Assembly: GCA_036770645.1 (NCBI GenBank) | Contig: DAIPIU010000001.1 | Span: 1-64,000 of the forward strand | Source: Rubrimonas sp036770645 | GTDB lineage: Bacteria > Pseudomonadota > Alphaproteobacteria > Rhodobacterales > Rhodobacteraceae | Reading direction: 5' to 3' | Length of the DNA: 64,000 nucleotides | Shown here: in pieces, positions 53,139 through 62,901 of the stretch | Position numbering within the stretch: position 1 is the first letter of the stretch | Layout of the letters: every line of letters starts with the position of its first letter | Made by a program: the position numbers and the translations under genes | The notes under the pieces: generated by a model | Database searches by the model: none | Told to the model about the DNA's origin: nothing | Seen by the model: only the letters and a program-made list of their open reading frames with translations

Positions 53139-55121
53139 GTGTTCTCGCTCATCCTGTTCGCCCCGCTGCTCGGCGCCCTCGTCGCGGGCCTGTTCGGCCG
53201 CGCCATCGGCGACCGCGCGGCGATGGTCGTCACCACGGGCCTGCTGTTTCTTGCCTGCCTGCTGTCCTGGGTGGCGTTCCTGACGCTCGACCACGAGGCG
53301 GCGCGCACCATCACGCTGTTCCGATGGATCGACAGCGGGTCGCTGTCGGTGGACTGGGCGATCCGCGTCGACACGCTGACCGGCGTGATGCTGGTGGTGG
53401 TGACCTCGGTCTCGGCGCTCGTCCACCTCTACAGCTTCGGCTACATGGAGGAGGATCCCGGGAAGGCCCGTTTCTTCGCCTACCTGTCCTTCTTCACCTT
53501 CGCCATGCTGATGCTGGTGACTTCGGACAACCTCGCCCAGATGTTCTTCGGGTGGGAGGGCGTGGGCGTCGCCTCCTACCTGCTGATCGGCTTCTGGCAC
53601 CACAAGGACAGCGCCAACCGAGCGTCGATGAAGGCCTTCATCGTCAACCGCGTGGGCGACTTCGGCTACGCGCTGGGCATTTTCGGCCTGTTCTACATGG
53701 TCGACTCGATCCAGTTCGACGACATCTTCGCGGCGGCGCCGCAACTCGCAGAGCAGTCCTTCCGGTTCATCGGCATGGAGGTGAACGCGGCGGAGGCCCT
53801 GGCGCTGCTGCTGTTCGTCGGCGCCATGGGCAAGTCGGCCCAGCTGTTCCTGCACACCTGGCTGCCCGACGCCATGGAGGGGCCCACGCCAGTCTCGGCG
53901 CTGATCCACGCCGCGACGATGGTCACGGCGGGCGTGTTCCTCGTGTGCCGCATGTCGCCGCTGTTCGAACACGCGCCATACGCGCTCTGGTTCGTCACCA
54001 TCATCGGCGCCTCGACGGCCTTCTTCGCCGCGACCGTCGGCTTGGTGCAGAACGACATCAAGCGCGTGATCGCCTATTCGACCTGCTCGCAGCTCGGCTA
54101 CATGTTCGCCGCGGCCGGCGTCGGGGCCTACGAGGCGGCGATGTTCCACCTGTTCACGCACGCTTTCTTCAAGGCGCTGCTGTTCCTCGGGGCCGGGTCG
54201 GTCATCCACGCGATGCACCACGAGCAGGACATGCGCCACATGGGCGGGCTGCGGGACAAGATCCCGGCAACCTTCGCCATGATGATGATCGGCACGCTGG
54301 CGATCACGGGGGTCGGCATACCGCTGCTCTACATCATGGGCACGCCGGTCGGCTTCGCGGGTTTCGTGTCGAAGGACGTGATCATCGAAAGCGCCTTCGC
54401 ATCGGGCAATGCCGGGTCGGGGTACGCCTTCCTGCTGCTGCTGATCGCCGCGGGCTTCACGTCGTTCTATTCTTGGCGGCTGATCTTCATGACCTTCTAC
54501 GGGGAGGCGCGCCCCGCCCATCACGGGCACGGCCATGGCGACCATCATGGACACCACGCGCCGCACGAAAGCCCGCTGGTCATGCTGATCCCGCTCTATG
54601 TGCTGGCCGCCGGCGCGGTTCTGGCGGGCATGGAGTTCTACGGCGATTTCGTCGGCCACCATGAAGGCGCGTTCTGGGGCCCGGCGATCTTCAACGCCGA
54701 AAGCAACCATGTCCTGCACGACAGCCACGACGTGCCGACATGGGTGAAGCTGTCGCCCTTCGCGATGATGCTGGGCGGGCTGTTCGTCGCCCATCATTTC
54801 TACATCCGCGCGCCGCAGACGCCGAAACAGCTGGCGGCCCGGCACCCGGCGCTCTACCAGTTCCTGCTCAACAAGTGGTATTTCGACGAGCTCTACGAGG
54901 CGGTCTTCGTGAAGCCGGCGATGTGGCTGGGGCGCTTCCTGTGGAAGAAGGGCGACGGGCGCGCCATCGACGGTGCCATTGACGGCCTCGCGATGGGGGC
55001 GGTCCCCTGGGTCACGCGGCTCGCGGGCAGGGCGCAGACGGGCTTCATCTACCACTACGCCTTCGTGATGCTGATCGGCATCTCGCTGCTCATCACCTGG
55101 TTCGCGGTCGGAGGCGTCTGA
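53139..55121 (+). CDS. nuoL: NADH-quinone oxidoreductase subunit L
   Basis: A 660-residue antiporter-like proton-pumping subunit with about 16 helices and a long lateral C-terminal helix. Family blocks are MLMLVTSDNLAQMFFGWEGVGVASYLLIGFW (in part), LPDAMEGPTPVSALIHAATMVTAG and GDFGYALGIFGLF; a His-rich loop (HGHGHGDHHGHH, near residue 465) is notable. The start is GTG 53139, four bases after nuoK. Two conserved Lys residues of the channel lie in the discontinuous helices. Identity is certain. Confidence 0.97.
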   Translation: MFSLILFAPLLGALVAGLFGRAIGDRAAMVVTTGLLFLACLLSWVAFLTLDHEAARTITLFRWIDSGSLSVDWAIRVDTLTGVMLVVVTSVSALVHLYSFGYMEEDPGKARFFAYLSFFTFAMLMLVTSDNLAQMFFGWEGVGVASYLLIGFWHHKDSANRASMKAFIVNRVGDFGYALGIFGLFYMVDSIQFDDIFAAAPQLAEQSFRFIGMEVNAAEALALLLFVGAMGKSAQLFLHTWLPDAMEGPTPVSALIHAATMVTAGVFLVCRMSPLFEHAPYALWFVTIIGASTAFFAATVGLVQNDIKRVIAYSTCSQLGYMFAAAGVGAYEAAMFHLFTHAFFKALLFLGAGSVIHAMHHEQDMRHMGGLRDKIPATFAMMMIGTLAITGVGIPLLYIMGTPVGFAGFVSKDVIIESAFASGNAGSGYAFLLLLIAAGFTSFYSWRLIFMTFYGEARPAHHGHGHGDHHGHHAPHESPLVMLIPLYVLAAGAVLAGMEFYGDFVGHHEGAFWGPAIFNAESNHVLHDSHDVPTWVKLSPFAMMLGGLFVAHHFYIRAPQTPKQLAARHPALYQFLLNKWYFDELYEAVFVKPAMWLGRFLWKKGDGRAIDGAIDGLAMGAVPWVTRLAGRAQTGFIYHYAFVMLIGISLLITWFAVGGV

Positions 55122-55124
55122 TCC

Positions 55125-56660
55125 ATGCCGATCCTGACGATCATCACCTTCCTGCCGCTGGTCGGCGCGCTGATCCTGCTGTTCGGCGTGAAGGGCGACA
55201 CGCCGCAGGCCCGCGAGAACGCGCGCTGGGTGGCGATGTGGGCCACGGTGGGCACCTTCGTGATCTCGCTGTTCGTGCTGTTCGGCTTCGACGCGGGCGA
55301 CATCGGTTTCCAGTTCGTCGAGGAATACGTCTGGGTGACCGGGCTGACCTACAAGGTCGGCGTCGACGGCATCTCGCTGCCGCTGCTGATGCTCACCACC
55401 TTCATCATGCCCATCGCGATCTATGCCTCGTGGCACGTCGAACTGCGTGTGCAGGAATACATGGCGGCATTCCTGCTTCTCGAGACGTTGATGATCGGCG
55501 TGTTCACCGCGCTGGACATCATCCTGTTTTACCTGTTCTTCGAGGGCGGGCTGATCCCGATGTTCCTCATCATCGGGGTCTGGGGCGGCAAGGACAGGGT
55601 CTATGCAGCCTTCAAGTTCTTCCTCTACACGCTGCTCGGCTCGCTGCTGATGCTGATCGCCATGGTCGCCATGGTGCTGGATGCGGGCACGACCGACATC
55701 GTGCAGCTGCTGCGCCACGACTTCGCGCACGAACCGCTGAGCTTCCTCGGCTTCACCATCGGCGGCGGTTTCCAGACCCTGCTGTGGCTGGCCTTCTTCG
55801 CCTCCTTCGCGGTGAAGATGCCGATGTGGCCGGTGCACACCTGGCTTCCGGACGCCCATGTGCAGGCCCCGACCGCGGGTTCGGTGATCCTCGCCGCGGT
55901 GCTGCTGAAGATGGGCGGCTACGGCTTCCTGCGCTTCAGCCTGCCGATGTTCCCTGTCGGCTCCGAGGTCATGGCCAACTTCGTGTTCGTGCTGTCCTGC
56001 GTCGCCATCGTCTACACCTCGCTGGTGGCGATGATGCAGGAGGACATCAAGAAGCTGATCGCCTATTCCTCGGTCGCGCACATGGGCTTCGTGACCATGG
56101 GCATCTTCGCCGCCAACCGTCAGGGCGTCGACGGAGCGATGTTCCAGATGATCAGCCACGGCTTCATCTCGGGCGCGCTGTTCCTCTGTGTCGGCGTGAT
56201 CTACGACCGGATGCACACGCGCGAGATCGCGGCGTTCGGCGGGCTGGTGCAGCGCATGCCGGTCTATGCCGTGATCTTCATGCTGTTCACGATGGGCAAC
56301 GTCGGGCTGCCGGGCACCAGCGGCTTCGTGGGCGAATTCCTGGCGCTTGCCGGCGCCTTCCAGGCCAACACCTGGGCGGCGTTCTTCGGGGCGACGGGCG
56401 TGATCCTGTCGGCGGCCTACGCGCTGTGGCTGTACAAGCGGGTGATCTTCGGCGTCATCGACCGGCCGGCGCTGAAGTCCATCGCCGACGTCACGCCGCG
56501 GGAGCTCGCGACCTTCGCGCCGCTGGTGGCGGGCACGCTGATCCTCGGGATCTATCCGAGCCTCGCGACCGACATCTTCGGGCCGGCCGTGGCGGCGCTG
56601 GTCGACGGCGTGGCGCAGGACGTGGCGGCCTGGCGCGGCGTCGCGCTGGCCCAGAACTGA
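55125..56660 (+). CDS. nuoM: NADH-quinone oxidoreductase subunit M
   Basis: A 511-residue proton-pumping subunit with about 14 helices. Conserved regions are FFEGGLIPMFLIIGVWGG, MPMWPVHTWLPDAHVQAPTAGSVILA and LMQEDIKKLIAYSSVAHMGFVTMGI; the Glu in LLETLMIGVF is part of the channel. Start ATG 55125 is 3 bases after nuoL. Its stop is 15 bases before nuoN. Confidence 0.97.
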   Translation: MPILTIITFLPLVGALILLFGVKGDTPQARENARWVAMWATVGTFVISLFVLFGFDAGDIGFQFVEEYVWVTGLTYKVGVDGISLPLLMLTTFIMPIAIYASWHVELRVQEYMAAFLLLETLMIGVFTALDIILFYLFFEGGLIPMFLIIGVWGGKDRVYAAFKFFLYTLLGSLLMLIAMVAMVLDAGTTDIVQLLRHDFAHEPLSFLGFTIGGGFQTLLWLAFFASFAVKMPMWPVHTWLPDAHVQAPTAGSVILAAVLLKMGGYGFLRFSLPMFPVGSEVMANFVFVLSCVAIVYTSLVAMMQEDIKKLIAYSSVAHMGFVTMGIFAANRQGVDGAMFQMISHGFISGALFLCVGVIYDRMHTREIAAFGGLVQRMPVYAVIFMLFTMGNVGLPGTSGFVGEFLALAGAFQANTWAAFFGATGVILSAAYALWLYKRVIFGVIDRPALKSIADVTPRELATFAPLVAGTLILGIYPSLATDIFGPAVAALVDGVAQDVAAWRGVALAQN

Positions 56661-56675
56661 ACGGGAGAGCGGGCG

Positions 56676-58130
56676 ATGCAGTCGGGTGATCTCTCGGTCG
56701 TCCTGCCGGAACTGGTGATGGCGGCCGCCGCCATGGGCCTGCTGATGCTGGGCGCCTTCGGCGGCGAGGATCGGCGCGCGGGCCAGATCACCATGATCAT
56801 GGCGGCGCTGATGGCGGCGCTGGGCCTGTCGATCGGCTTCGGCGGCGGCACGGTCGAGCGCGTGACCGCCTTCAACGGGGCCTTCGTCAGCGACGGCTTC
56901 TCGCGCTTCGCCAAGACGCTGATCCTGCTTTCCTCCGCGGCGATGCTGGCGCTCAGCCAAGACTACCTCACCCGCCGCGGGTTGATGAAGTTCGAGTTTC
57001 CCGTACTGGTTGGCCTCGCCACGCTTGGCATGATGATGATGGTCTCCTCGGGCGACCTCATCGCGCTCTACATGGGGCTGGAACTGCAGTCGCTGGCGCT
57101 TTACGTCATCGCAGCGTTCCGGCGCGACAGTCCGCGCAGCACCGAGGCTGGACTGAAATACTTCGTGCTTGGGGCGCTCTCGTCGGGAATGCTGCTTTAT
57201 GGTGCGTCGCTGGTCTATGGGTTCACCGGCTCCACAAAGTTCGCGGTGATCGCCGGCGTCGTGGCCGCCGAGGGCGTGGGCGTCGGCCTGCTGTTCGGCA
57301 TGGCGTTCCTCTGCGCGGGACTGGCCTTCAAGATCTCGGCCGCGCCGTTCCACATGTGGACGCCCGACGTCTATGAGGGCTCGCCCACGCCGATGACCGC
57401 GTTCTTCGCGACCGCGCCGAAGGTCGCGGCGGGCGTGCTGTTCATGCGCGTGCTCTACGACGCCTTCGGCGATGCGGTCGAAAGCTGGCGGCAGATCATC
57501 GTGTTCATCGCGCTGATGTCGATGTTCTGGGGCTCGGTCGCGGCCATCGGCCAGACCAACCTCAAGCGCCTGATGGCCTATTCCTCGATCGGCCACATGG
57601 GCTACGCGCTGGTCGGCCTTGCGGCGGGCACCGAGGCGGGCGCGTCGTCGCTGCTGATCTATCTTGCGATCTATGTCGTGATGAACATCGGCGTCTTCGC
57701 CTACATCATGTGCATGGAACGCGACGGCCGACCCGTGGTGCAGATATCGGACCTCGCCGGCCTGTCGAAATCCGCCCCGGGGCACGCGGTGGCGCTGGCG
57801 GCCCTGATGTTCAGCCTGGCGGGCATTCCGCCATTGGCAGGCTTCTTCGCCAAATACTTCGTCTTCATCGCGGCCGTCGAGGCCGGGCTCGCGCCTTTGG
57901 CCGTCGCGGGGGCGGTGGCCAGCGTGATCGGGGCCTTCTATTATCTGCGCATCGTCAAGATCATGTATGTCGATGCTGAGGGCGAGGCGCTCGACCATCG
58001 CATGCCGCCGCTGCACACCGCGGCGCTGACGGTGTCGGCGCTGCTGATGGGCGTGGGCTGGCTGCCGCTGTTCGGCGGTTTCGGCGTCACCGCCATGTCC
58101 GAGGCGGCGGCGCAGGCCCTGATGCGCTGA
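56676..58130 (+). CDS. nuoN: NADH-quinone oxidoreductase subunit N
   Basis: A 484-residue proton-pumping subunit with 14 helices. Core segments are LYMGLELQSLALYVIAAFRR, AAPFHMWTPDVYEGSPTPMTAF, NLKRLMAYSSIGHMGYALVGL and AGIPPLAGFFAKYFVF. The conserved Glu in MGLELQSLAL and lysines of the discontinuous helices are present. Start ATG 56676 has GGGAGAG upstream; the stop is 3 bases before birA. It is the last complex I gene of the cluster. Confidence 0.97.
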   Translation: MQSGDLSVVLPELVMAAAAMGLLMLGAFGGEDRRAGQITMIMAALMAALGLSIGFGGGTVERVTAFNGAFVSDGFSRFAKTLILLSSAAMLALSQDYLTRRGLMKFEFPVLVGLATLGMMMMVSSGDLIALYMGLELQSLALYVIAAFRRDSPRSTEAGLKYFVLGALSSGMLLYGASLVYGFTGSTKFAVIAGVVAAEGVGVGLLFGMAFLCAGLAFKISAAPFHMWTPDVYEGSPTPMTAFFATAPKVAAGVLFMRVLYDAFGDAVESWRQIIVFIALMSMFWGSVAAIGQTNLKRLMAYSSIGHMGYALVGLAAGTEAGASSLLIYLAIYVVMNIGVFAYIMCMERDGRPVVQISDLAGLSKSAPGHAVALAALMFSLAGIPPLAGFFAKYFVFIAAVEAGLAPLAVAGAVASVIGAFYYLRIVKIMYVDAEGEALDHRMPPLHTAALTVSALLMGVGWLPLFGGFGVTAMSEAAAQALMR

Positions 58131-58133
58131 CGC

Positions 58134-58874
58134 ATGGCGTGGCCCGTCGGCTTCGGCCGCATCATCCTCGAAGAGGTCGACAGCACCAACGAGGAGGCGC
58201 GGCGCCGGCTTGCCGGCGGGACGGAAGCCCCCTTCTGGGTCATGGCGCGGCGGCAGGTGCAGGGGCGCGGGCGGCGGGGACGAAGCTGGGACGGCCCTGC
58301 GGGCAACCTCGCCGCCACCTGCGCCCTCCGCCCCGCGGGCGGGCCTGCCTCGGCGGCGCTGCTGTCCTTCGCCGCCTGCCTGTCCGTCGCCGAACTGTTC
58401 GAGACGGTCGCGCCCGGGGCCGAGATCACCTTGAAATGGCCCAACGACGCACTGCTGAACGGGCGCAAGGCGGCCGGCGTGCTGCTGGAGAGCGCGGGCG
58501 CCGCGGGCCGCGTGGACTGGCTGGCGGTCGGTGTCGGAGTGAACCTCGCCCATCATCCGGCGGCGGCAGAGGGGGCCTGGCCAGCGACATCGGTGGCGGC
58601 CGAGGCTGGCCGGGCGCCGGCGCCAGAGGATGCGCTGGCGCTGCTGGCCGAACGCTTCGCGCACTGGTCGGGGCGCCTCGCCGCGGAGGGCTTTGCGCCC
58701 CTGCGCGACGCATGGCTTGCACGGGCGGCGCGGCTGGGCCAGAAGATCGTGGCGCGGTTGCCGCGCGAGACCGTCGAGGGCGTGTTCGCCGACCTCGGGC
58801 CGGACGGGGCGCTGGCGCTGTCGACCCCCTCCGGCACGCGGCGCATCCAGGCAGCCGACGTGTTCTTTGCCTGA
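58134..58874 (+). CDS. birA: Biotin--[acetyl-CoA carboxylase] ligase (monofunctional)
   Basis: A 246-residue biotin protein ligase that attaches biotin to carboxylase carrier domains via biotinyl-AMP. Motifs are EEVDSTNEEARR, QVQGRGRRGRSWDGPAGN (biotin/AMP loop), KWPNDALLNGRKAAGVLLE and VGVGVNLAHHP. The N-terminal DNA-binding domain of E. coli BirA is absent, so it is not a repressor. It follows nuoN by 3 bases, an arrangement known in Rhodobacterales. C-terminal SH3-like segment is short. Confidence 0.94.
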   Translation: MAWPVGFGRIILEEVDSTNEEARRRLAGGTEAPFWVMARRQVQGRGRRGRSWDGPAGNLAATCALRPAGGPASAALLSFAACLSVAELFETVAPGAEITLKWPNDALLNGRKAAGVLLESAGAAGRVDWLAVGVGVNLAHHPAAAEGAWPATSVAAEAGRAPAPEDALALLAERFAHWSGRLAAEGFAPLRDAWLARAARLGQKIVARLPRETVEGVFADLGPDGALALSTPSGTRRIQAADVFFA

Positions 58875-58902
58875 CATCCGTCCGGCCTGTTCGGGAGCCC
58901 CC

Positions 58903-59682
58903 ATGCTGCTCGCCATCGACGTGGGCAACACCAACACGGTCTTCGCGCTGCATGACGGCGACCGCTTCGTCGCGGAATGGCGCTGCAAGACCGATGGGGC
59001 CCGCACCGCCGACGAGTATTTCGTCTGGTTGCGCCAGCTGATGGATTTCCAGAATATCGGCGTGCGCGCGGTGCGCAGCGCGATCTGCTCGTCTGTCGCG
59101 CCCAAGACCGTGTTCAACATCAAGAAGCTGTGCGAGACCTATTTCGGCTGCACGCCGCTGTTCGTTGGCGGACCGCATGTCAGGCTGCCGGTCGAGATCC
59201 GGGTCGATGCGCCGCAGGAGGTCGGGGCCGACCGCATCGTGAACACGGTGGCGGCCTTCGCGAGCTACGGTCCAAATCTTGTCGTGATCGATTTCGGCAC
59301 GGCGACGACCTTCGACGTCGTCGACGAGGACGGGGCCTATGCCGGCGGCGTGATCGCGCCCGGGGTGAACCTGTCGCTCGAGGCGCTGCACCGCGCCGCC
59401 GCCCGCCTGCCCAACATCGACGTCGCCCGGCCCGAGCGCGTCGTCGGCAAGGATACCCTGTCCTGCATGCGCTCCGGCGCCTACTGGGGCTATGTCGCGT
59501 TGATCGAGGGGCTCTGCGCCCGAATCGAGAAGGAGCGCGGCCTGCCCATGACGGTGATCGCGACCGGCGGCCTGTCGGCCCTCTTCGCGAAAAGCACCGA
59601 TGCGATCCGTCATGTCGACCCCGATCTCACGATGCGGGGACTGGTCCACATTCATGCGCTGAACGCCGGCGCAAAAGGATAA
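58903..59682 (+). CDS. coaX: Type III pantothenate kinase
   Basis: A 259-residue ASKHA-fold kinase making 4'-phosphopantothenate, the first committed step to coenzyme A. Motifs are MLLAIDVGNTNTVFALHDG, PQEVGADRIVNTVAAF, DFGTATTFDVVDEDG with GGVIAPGVNLSLEAL, and a C-terminal GGLSALFA. The type III enzyme is not feedback-inhibited by CoA. ATG 58903 has GGGAGCC upstream; longer in-frame readings overlap birA. It sits between birA and rnj. Confidence 0.95.
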   Translation: MLLAIDVGNTNTVFALHDGDRFVAEWRCKTDGARTADEYFVWLRQLMDFQNIGVRAVRSAICSSVAPKTVFNIKKLCETYFGCTPLFVGGPHVRLPVEIRVDAPQEVGADRIVNTVAAFASYGPNLVVIDFGTATTFDVVDEDGAYAGGVIAPGVNLSLEALHRAAARLPNIDVARPERVVGKDTLSCMRSGAYWGYVALIEGLCARIEKERGLPMTVIATGGLSALFAKSTDAIRHVDPDLTMRGLVHIHALNAGAKG

Positions 59683-59685
59683 TCG

Positions 59686-61356
59686 ATGGCCGACACCGCG
59701 ACGCTGGTCTACGCCCCCCTCGGTGGGGCGGGCGAGATCGGCATGAACATGTATCTCTACGGCTATGGACCGGCGAAATCGCGCCGTTGGATCATGGTCG
59801 ACTGCGGCATCGGCTTCGGCGACATGGAGACCGCGCCGGGCGTCGACCTGATCGTGCCCGACATCGGCTTCGTGCTGCGCAACCGCGACCGGTTCGACGG
59901 CATCTTCATCACTCACGCCCATGAGGATCACGTGGGCGCGGTCGGCCGCCTGCATTCGCGGCTGAAGCTGCCGGTCTATGCGACGCGCTTCACGGCCGAG
60001 ATCGCGCGGCGCAAACTGATCGACGAGGGGGCGTCGCCCAAGGTCGTGAAGCTGTGCGTGCCCGGAGAGCCGGTGCAGGCGGGGCCGTTCTCGGTCGAGT
60101 TCATCCCCGTCACGCACTCGACGCTCGAACCGATGGCGCTGGCGATCCGAACGCCCGCCGGCCTGATCGTGCACACCGGCGACTTCAAGCTCGACGGCGA
60201 CCCGGTGATCGGCGCGCCGGCCTCGCTCGCGCGGTTCGAGGAGCTGGGCCGCGAGGGCGTGCTGGCCATGGCCTGCGATTCGACCAATGTCTTCACGCCT
60301 GGCGCCACGCCCAGCGAAGGCGCATTGCGCCCCCATCTCGCGCGCGTGATCGCCGGCTGCGAGGGGGCGGTCGCAGCCACGAGCTTCGCCTCGAACGTCG
60401 TCCGGCTCAAGACGCTGGCCGAGGCGGCGGTCGAGAACGAGCGCGTCGTGGTGGTCGCCGGGCGCGCCATGCGTCGGATGATCGAGGCGGCGGTCGAGAC
60501 CGGGCTGCTGAGCGATTTCCCGACCACAATTCCCGAGGACCGCGCCGGCGACATTCCCGCGCGCAACCTGTTCTACCTCGTGACCGGATCGCAGGGCGAA
60601 CACCGCGCGGCGCTGGCGCGGATCGCGGCCGGGTCGCACCCCACCGTGGGGCTGTCGGCCGGGGACACGGTGCTGTTCTCGTCGCGGACCATCCCCGGCA
60701 ATGACGCCGAGATCCACCGGCTCTACAACCGCCTGAGCGTGAAGGGGATCCGGGTCGTCGATGCCGACTCGGACCTGATCCATGCCTCCGGCCACGCCTA
60801 TCGCGACGAGCTGGCCCGGATGTGGGATGCGGTGAAGCCGCGGATCGGCCTGCCCATGCATGGCGAGCACCGCCACCTGGTCGAGCACGCGGCCAGCGCG
60901 ATGCGCTGGGGGGCGGCCCGTGCGGTTGTCGCCGTGAACGGGCAGGTTGTGGCGCTGGACGGCAATGACCCCCGCGTCGTGGACGAGGTCCAGTCGGGCC
61001 GCGTCTATCTCGACGGCGATGTCTATGTCGGGGCGATGGACGGCGTGGTGCGCGACCGGCTCAAGCTGGCGCGGCAGGGCCATGTCGTGGTGGCGCTGGT
61101 GGTCGACGAGGATGGCGACCTGATCGCGGATCCCGACGTGCGCGTTGTCGGGGCCCCCGACAACGATGCACTGCCGCTCTCCGATCTCATCGCGACCGAG
61201 GTCGACCGTGCGATGGACCGCGCCGGGGGCAAGGAGAAGGCCACCGACGCCGGCGTCGAGGCGCTGGTGACGCGAGTCGCCCGCAAGCTGTGCATGGATC
61301 GCTGGGGGAAGAAGCCCGTGGCGACCGTCATCGTCACGCGGCTCGAGGACGAATAG
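59686..61356 (+). CDS. rnj: Ribonuclease J
   Basis: A 556-residue metallo-beta-lactamase/beta-CASP RNase with 5'-exonuclease and endonuclease activity in mRNA decay and rRNA maturation. The metal-binding motif is THAHEDHVGA; further ligands are in PVTHSTLEPMA and HTGDFKLDGDP; beta-CASP features are AVAATSFASNVVRLKTL and the DADSDLIHASGHAYRDEL region. A C-terminal domain with VARKLCMDRWGKKP follows. Start ATG 59686 is 3 bases after coaX. It is convergent with a DEAD-box helicase gene. Confidence 0.95.
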   Translation: MADTATLVYAPLGGAGEIGMNMYLYGYGPAKSRRWIMVDCGIGFGDMETAPGVDLIVPDIGFVLRNRDRFDGIFITHAHEDHVGAVGRLHSRLKLPVYATRFTAEIARRKLIDEGASPKVVKLCVPGEPVQAGPFSVEFIPVTHSTLEPMALAIRTPAGLIVHTGDFKLDGDPVIGAPASLARFEELGREGVLAMACDSTNVFTPGATPSEGALRPHLARVIAGCEGAVAATSFASNVVRLKTLAEAAVENERVVVVAGRAMRRMIEAAVETGLLSDFPTTIPEDRAGDIPARNLFYLVTGSQGEHRAALARIAAGSHPTVGLSAGDTVLFSSRTIPGNDAEIHRLYNRLSVKGIRVVDADSDLIHASGHAYRDELARMWDAVKPRIGLPMHGEHRHLVEHAASAMRWGAARAVVAVNGQVVALDGNDPRVVDEVQSGRVYLDGDVYVGAMDGVVRDRLKLARQGHVVVALVVDEDGDLIADPDVRVVGAPDNDALPLSDLIATEVDRAMDRAGGKEKATDAGVEALVTRVARKLCMDRWGKKPVATVIVTRLEDE

Positions 61357-61368
61357 GCGCGGGATGGC

Positions 61369-61392
61369 GACGCGCCCGCTGTCGGGCGCGTC
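61369..61392. terminator. Bidirectional terminator between rnj and the helicase gene
   Basis: A perfect 10-base stem (GACGCGCCCG) with loop CTGT sits in the 45-base space between two convergent genes. It is the best-placed terminator in the window and marks the 3' end of the nuo-birA-coaX-rnj run. Confidence 0.7.
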
Positions 61393-61401
61393 CGTCGCGG
61401 C

Positions 61402-62901
61402 TCACGCCGCCTCGTCGGCCTCGTCCACGGCGCTGCGGCGGATCAGCTTCTTGATCGGCACCACCTGAAGCAGGAAGGCCGGCACATGATCGCCGAGCCC
61501 GATCACCGGTTCATCGCGGCGGCCGCCGCGTGCGCGATCCTCGCGGGGGCGATCCTCGCGACGAGGGGAAGCCTCGCGGCGTTGGGGCGTCTCGCGCGGA
61601 GCCTCGGAAACGGGTTCCGGTCGCGATTCGCCAGTCCGGTCGGTCCGCGGGCGCTCGTCACGGGCGCGCGGCTCCCGGTTGCGCTCCGGCCGCGGCCGCT
61701 CGTCGCGCGGGGCCTCCTCGCGCCGCGGCGCCGCCCCCTCCTCCTCGGCGCGGGCACCGCCCGGCAGGTCCATCGCCCCGATCGGCGCGCCGATCAGTTT
61801 CTCGATCTTCTCGAGGTGCTTGTCCTCGTGCGGCAGGCAGATGGTCAGCGCCGCGCCCTCGCGCCCGGCGCGGCCGGTGCGGCCGATGCGATGCACGTAA
61901 TCCTCGGCGTGGATCGGCACGTCGAAATTCACGACATGGCTCACGCCCGGGATGTCGAGCCCGCGCGCCGCGACGTCCGACGCGACAAGAACCTTGATCG
62001 TGCCGTCGCGGAAACCGTCGAGCGTCGCCGTGCGCACGGACTGGTCGAGATCGCCGTGCAGCGCCCCTGCTTCGAAGCCGGCCTTCTGGAGGCTCTTGAA
62101 CACGGCCCCGATGTCGCGCTTGCGGTTGCAGAACACGATGGCGTTGCGGAACGCCGCGCCCTCGGCGCGCAGGACGGTGCGCAGAAGGTCGCGCTTCTCG
62201 CGGTCCGCGTCCTCCTTGCGGGCGGGCTTGAGCCGCAGCACGCGCTGGCTGACCGTCGAGGCGGTCGACGAGGCGCGGGCGACCTCGACCCGCACCGGAT
62301 TGTGCAGGAACTCCTCGGTCAGCCGCGTGATCTCCGGCGGCATGGTCGCCGAGAAGAACAGGGTCTGCCGCGTGAAGGGCGTGAGCTTGAAGATGCGCTC
62401 GATGTCGGGGATGAAGCCCATGTCGAGCATGCGGTCGGCTTCGTCGACCACCATGATCTCGATTCCCGACATCATCAGCTTGCCGCGTTCGAAATGGTCG
62501 AGCAGGCGACCAGGCGTGGCGATCAGAACGTCCACGCCACGGTCGATCAGCTTGTCCTGGTCGTTGAAGCTGGTGCCGCCGATCAACAGCGCCTTGGTGA
62601 GCTTGACGTATTTTCCGTAGGTATCGAAGTTCTCGGCCACCTGCGCTGCCAGTTCGCGCGTCGGGCAGAGGATCAGCGATCGCGGCATGCGCGCCCGGGC
62701 ACGACCCTTGTTGAGAACGGTGATCATCGGCAACGTGAACGAAGCGGTCTTGCCGGTCCCCGTCTGGGCGATTCCGAGCACGTCGCGGGCCGCGAGGGCG
62801 TGCGGAATGGCTTGCGCCTGGATGGGGGTGGGCACCGTGTAGCCCGTTTCGGTGACGGCTCGCAGCACGTCGGGGTCGAGACCCAGTTCGTCGAACATCA
62901 T
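61402..62901 (-). CDS. DEAD-box ATP-dependent RNA helicase (RhlE-like)
   Basis: A 499-residue RNA helicase. Motifs in order: Q motif PTPIQAQAIPHAL, Walker A AQTGTGKTASFTLP, PTRELAAQV, ATPGRLLDHFERGK, DEAD in VVDEADRMLDMGF, SAT in FFSATMPPE, then the second domain with VLVASDVAARGLDIPGVSHVVN and HRIGRTGRAGREG. The C-terminal 120 residues are a long Arg/Glu/Pro-rich disordered tail ending in a KKLIRRSAVDEADEAA. Such tails bind RNA and partners. The start is ATG 62901; the next codon is also ATG. It is convergent with RNase J, a likely partner in RNA decay. Confidence 0.93.
   Translation of the reverse strand: MMFDELGLDPDVLRAVTETGYTVPTPIQAQAIPHALAARDVLGIAQTGTGKTASFTLPMITVLNKGRARARMPRSLILCPTRELAAQVAENFDTYGKYVKLTKALLIGGTSFNDQDKLIDRGVDVLIATPGRLLDHFERGKLMMSGIEIMVVDEADRMLDMGFIPDIERIFKLTPFTRQTLFFSATMPPEITRLTEEFLHNPVRVEVARASSTASTVSQRVLRLKPARKEDADREKRDLLRTVLRAEGAAFRNAIVFCNRKRDIGAVFKSLQKAGFEAGALHGDLDQSVRTATLDGFRDGTIKVLVASDVAARGLDIPGVSHVVNFDVPIHAEDYVHRIGRTGRAGREGAALTICLPHEDKHLEKIEKLIGAPIGAMDLPGGARAEEEGAAPRREEAPRDERPRPERNREPRARDERPRTDRTGESRPEPVSEAPRETPQRREASPRREDRPREDRARGGRRDEPVIGLGDHVPAFLLQVVPIKKLIRRSAVDEADEAA

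Noticed and set aside
53115..59123. A 2002-codon open frame on the minus strand opposite nuoL-birA
   Set aside because: It is a GC-rich antisense shadow: low-complexity His/Arg/Asp/Glu composition, no domain, and the opposite strand carries well-conserved nuo genes.
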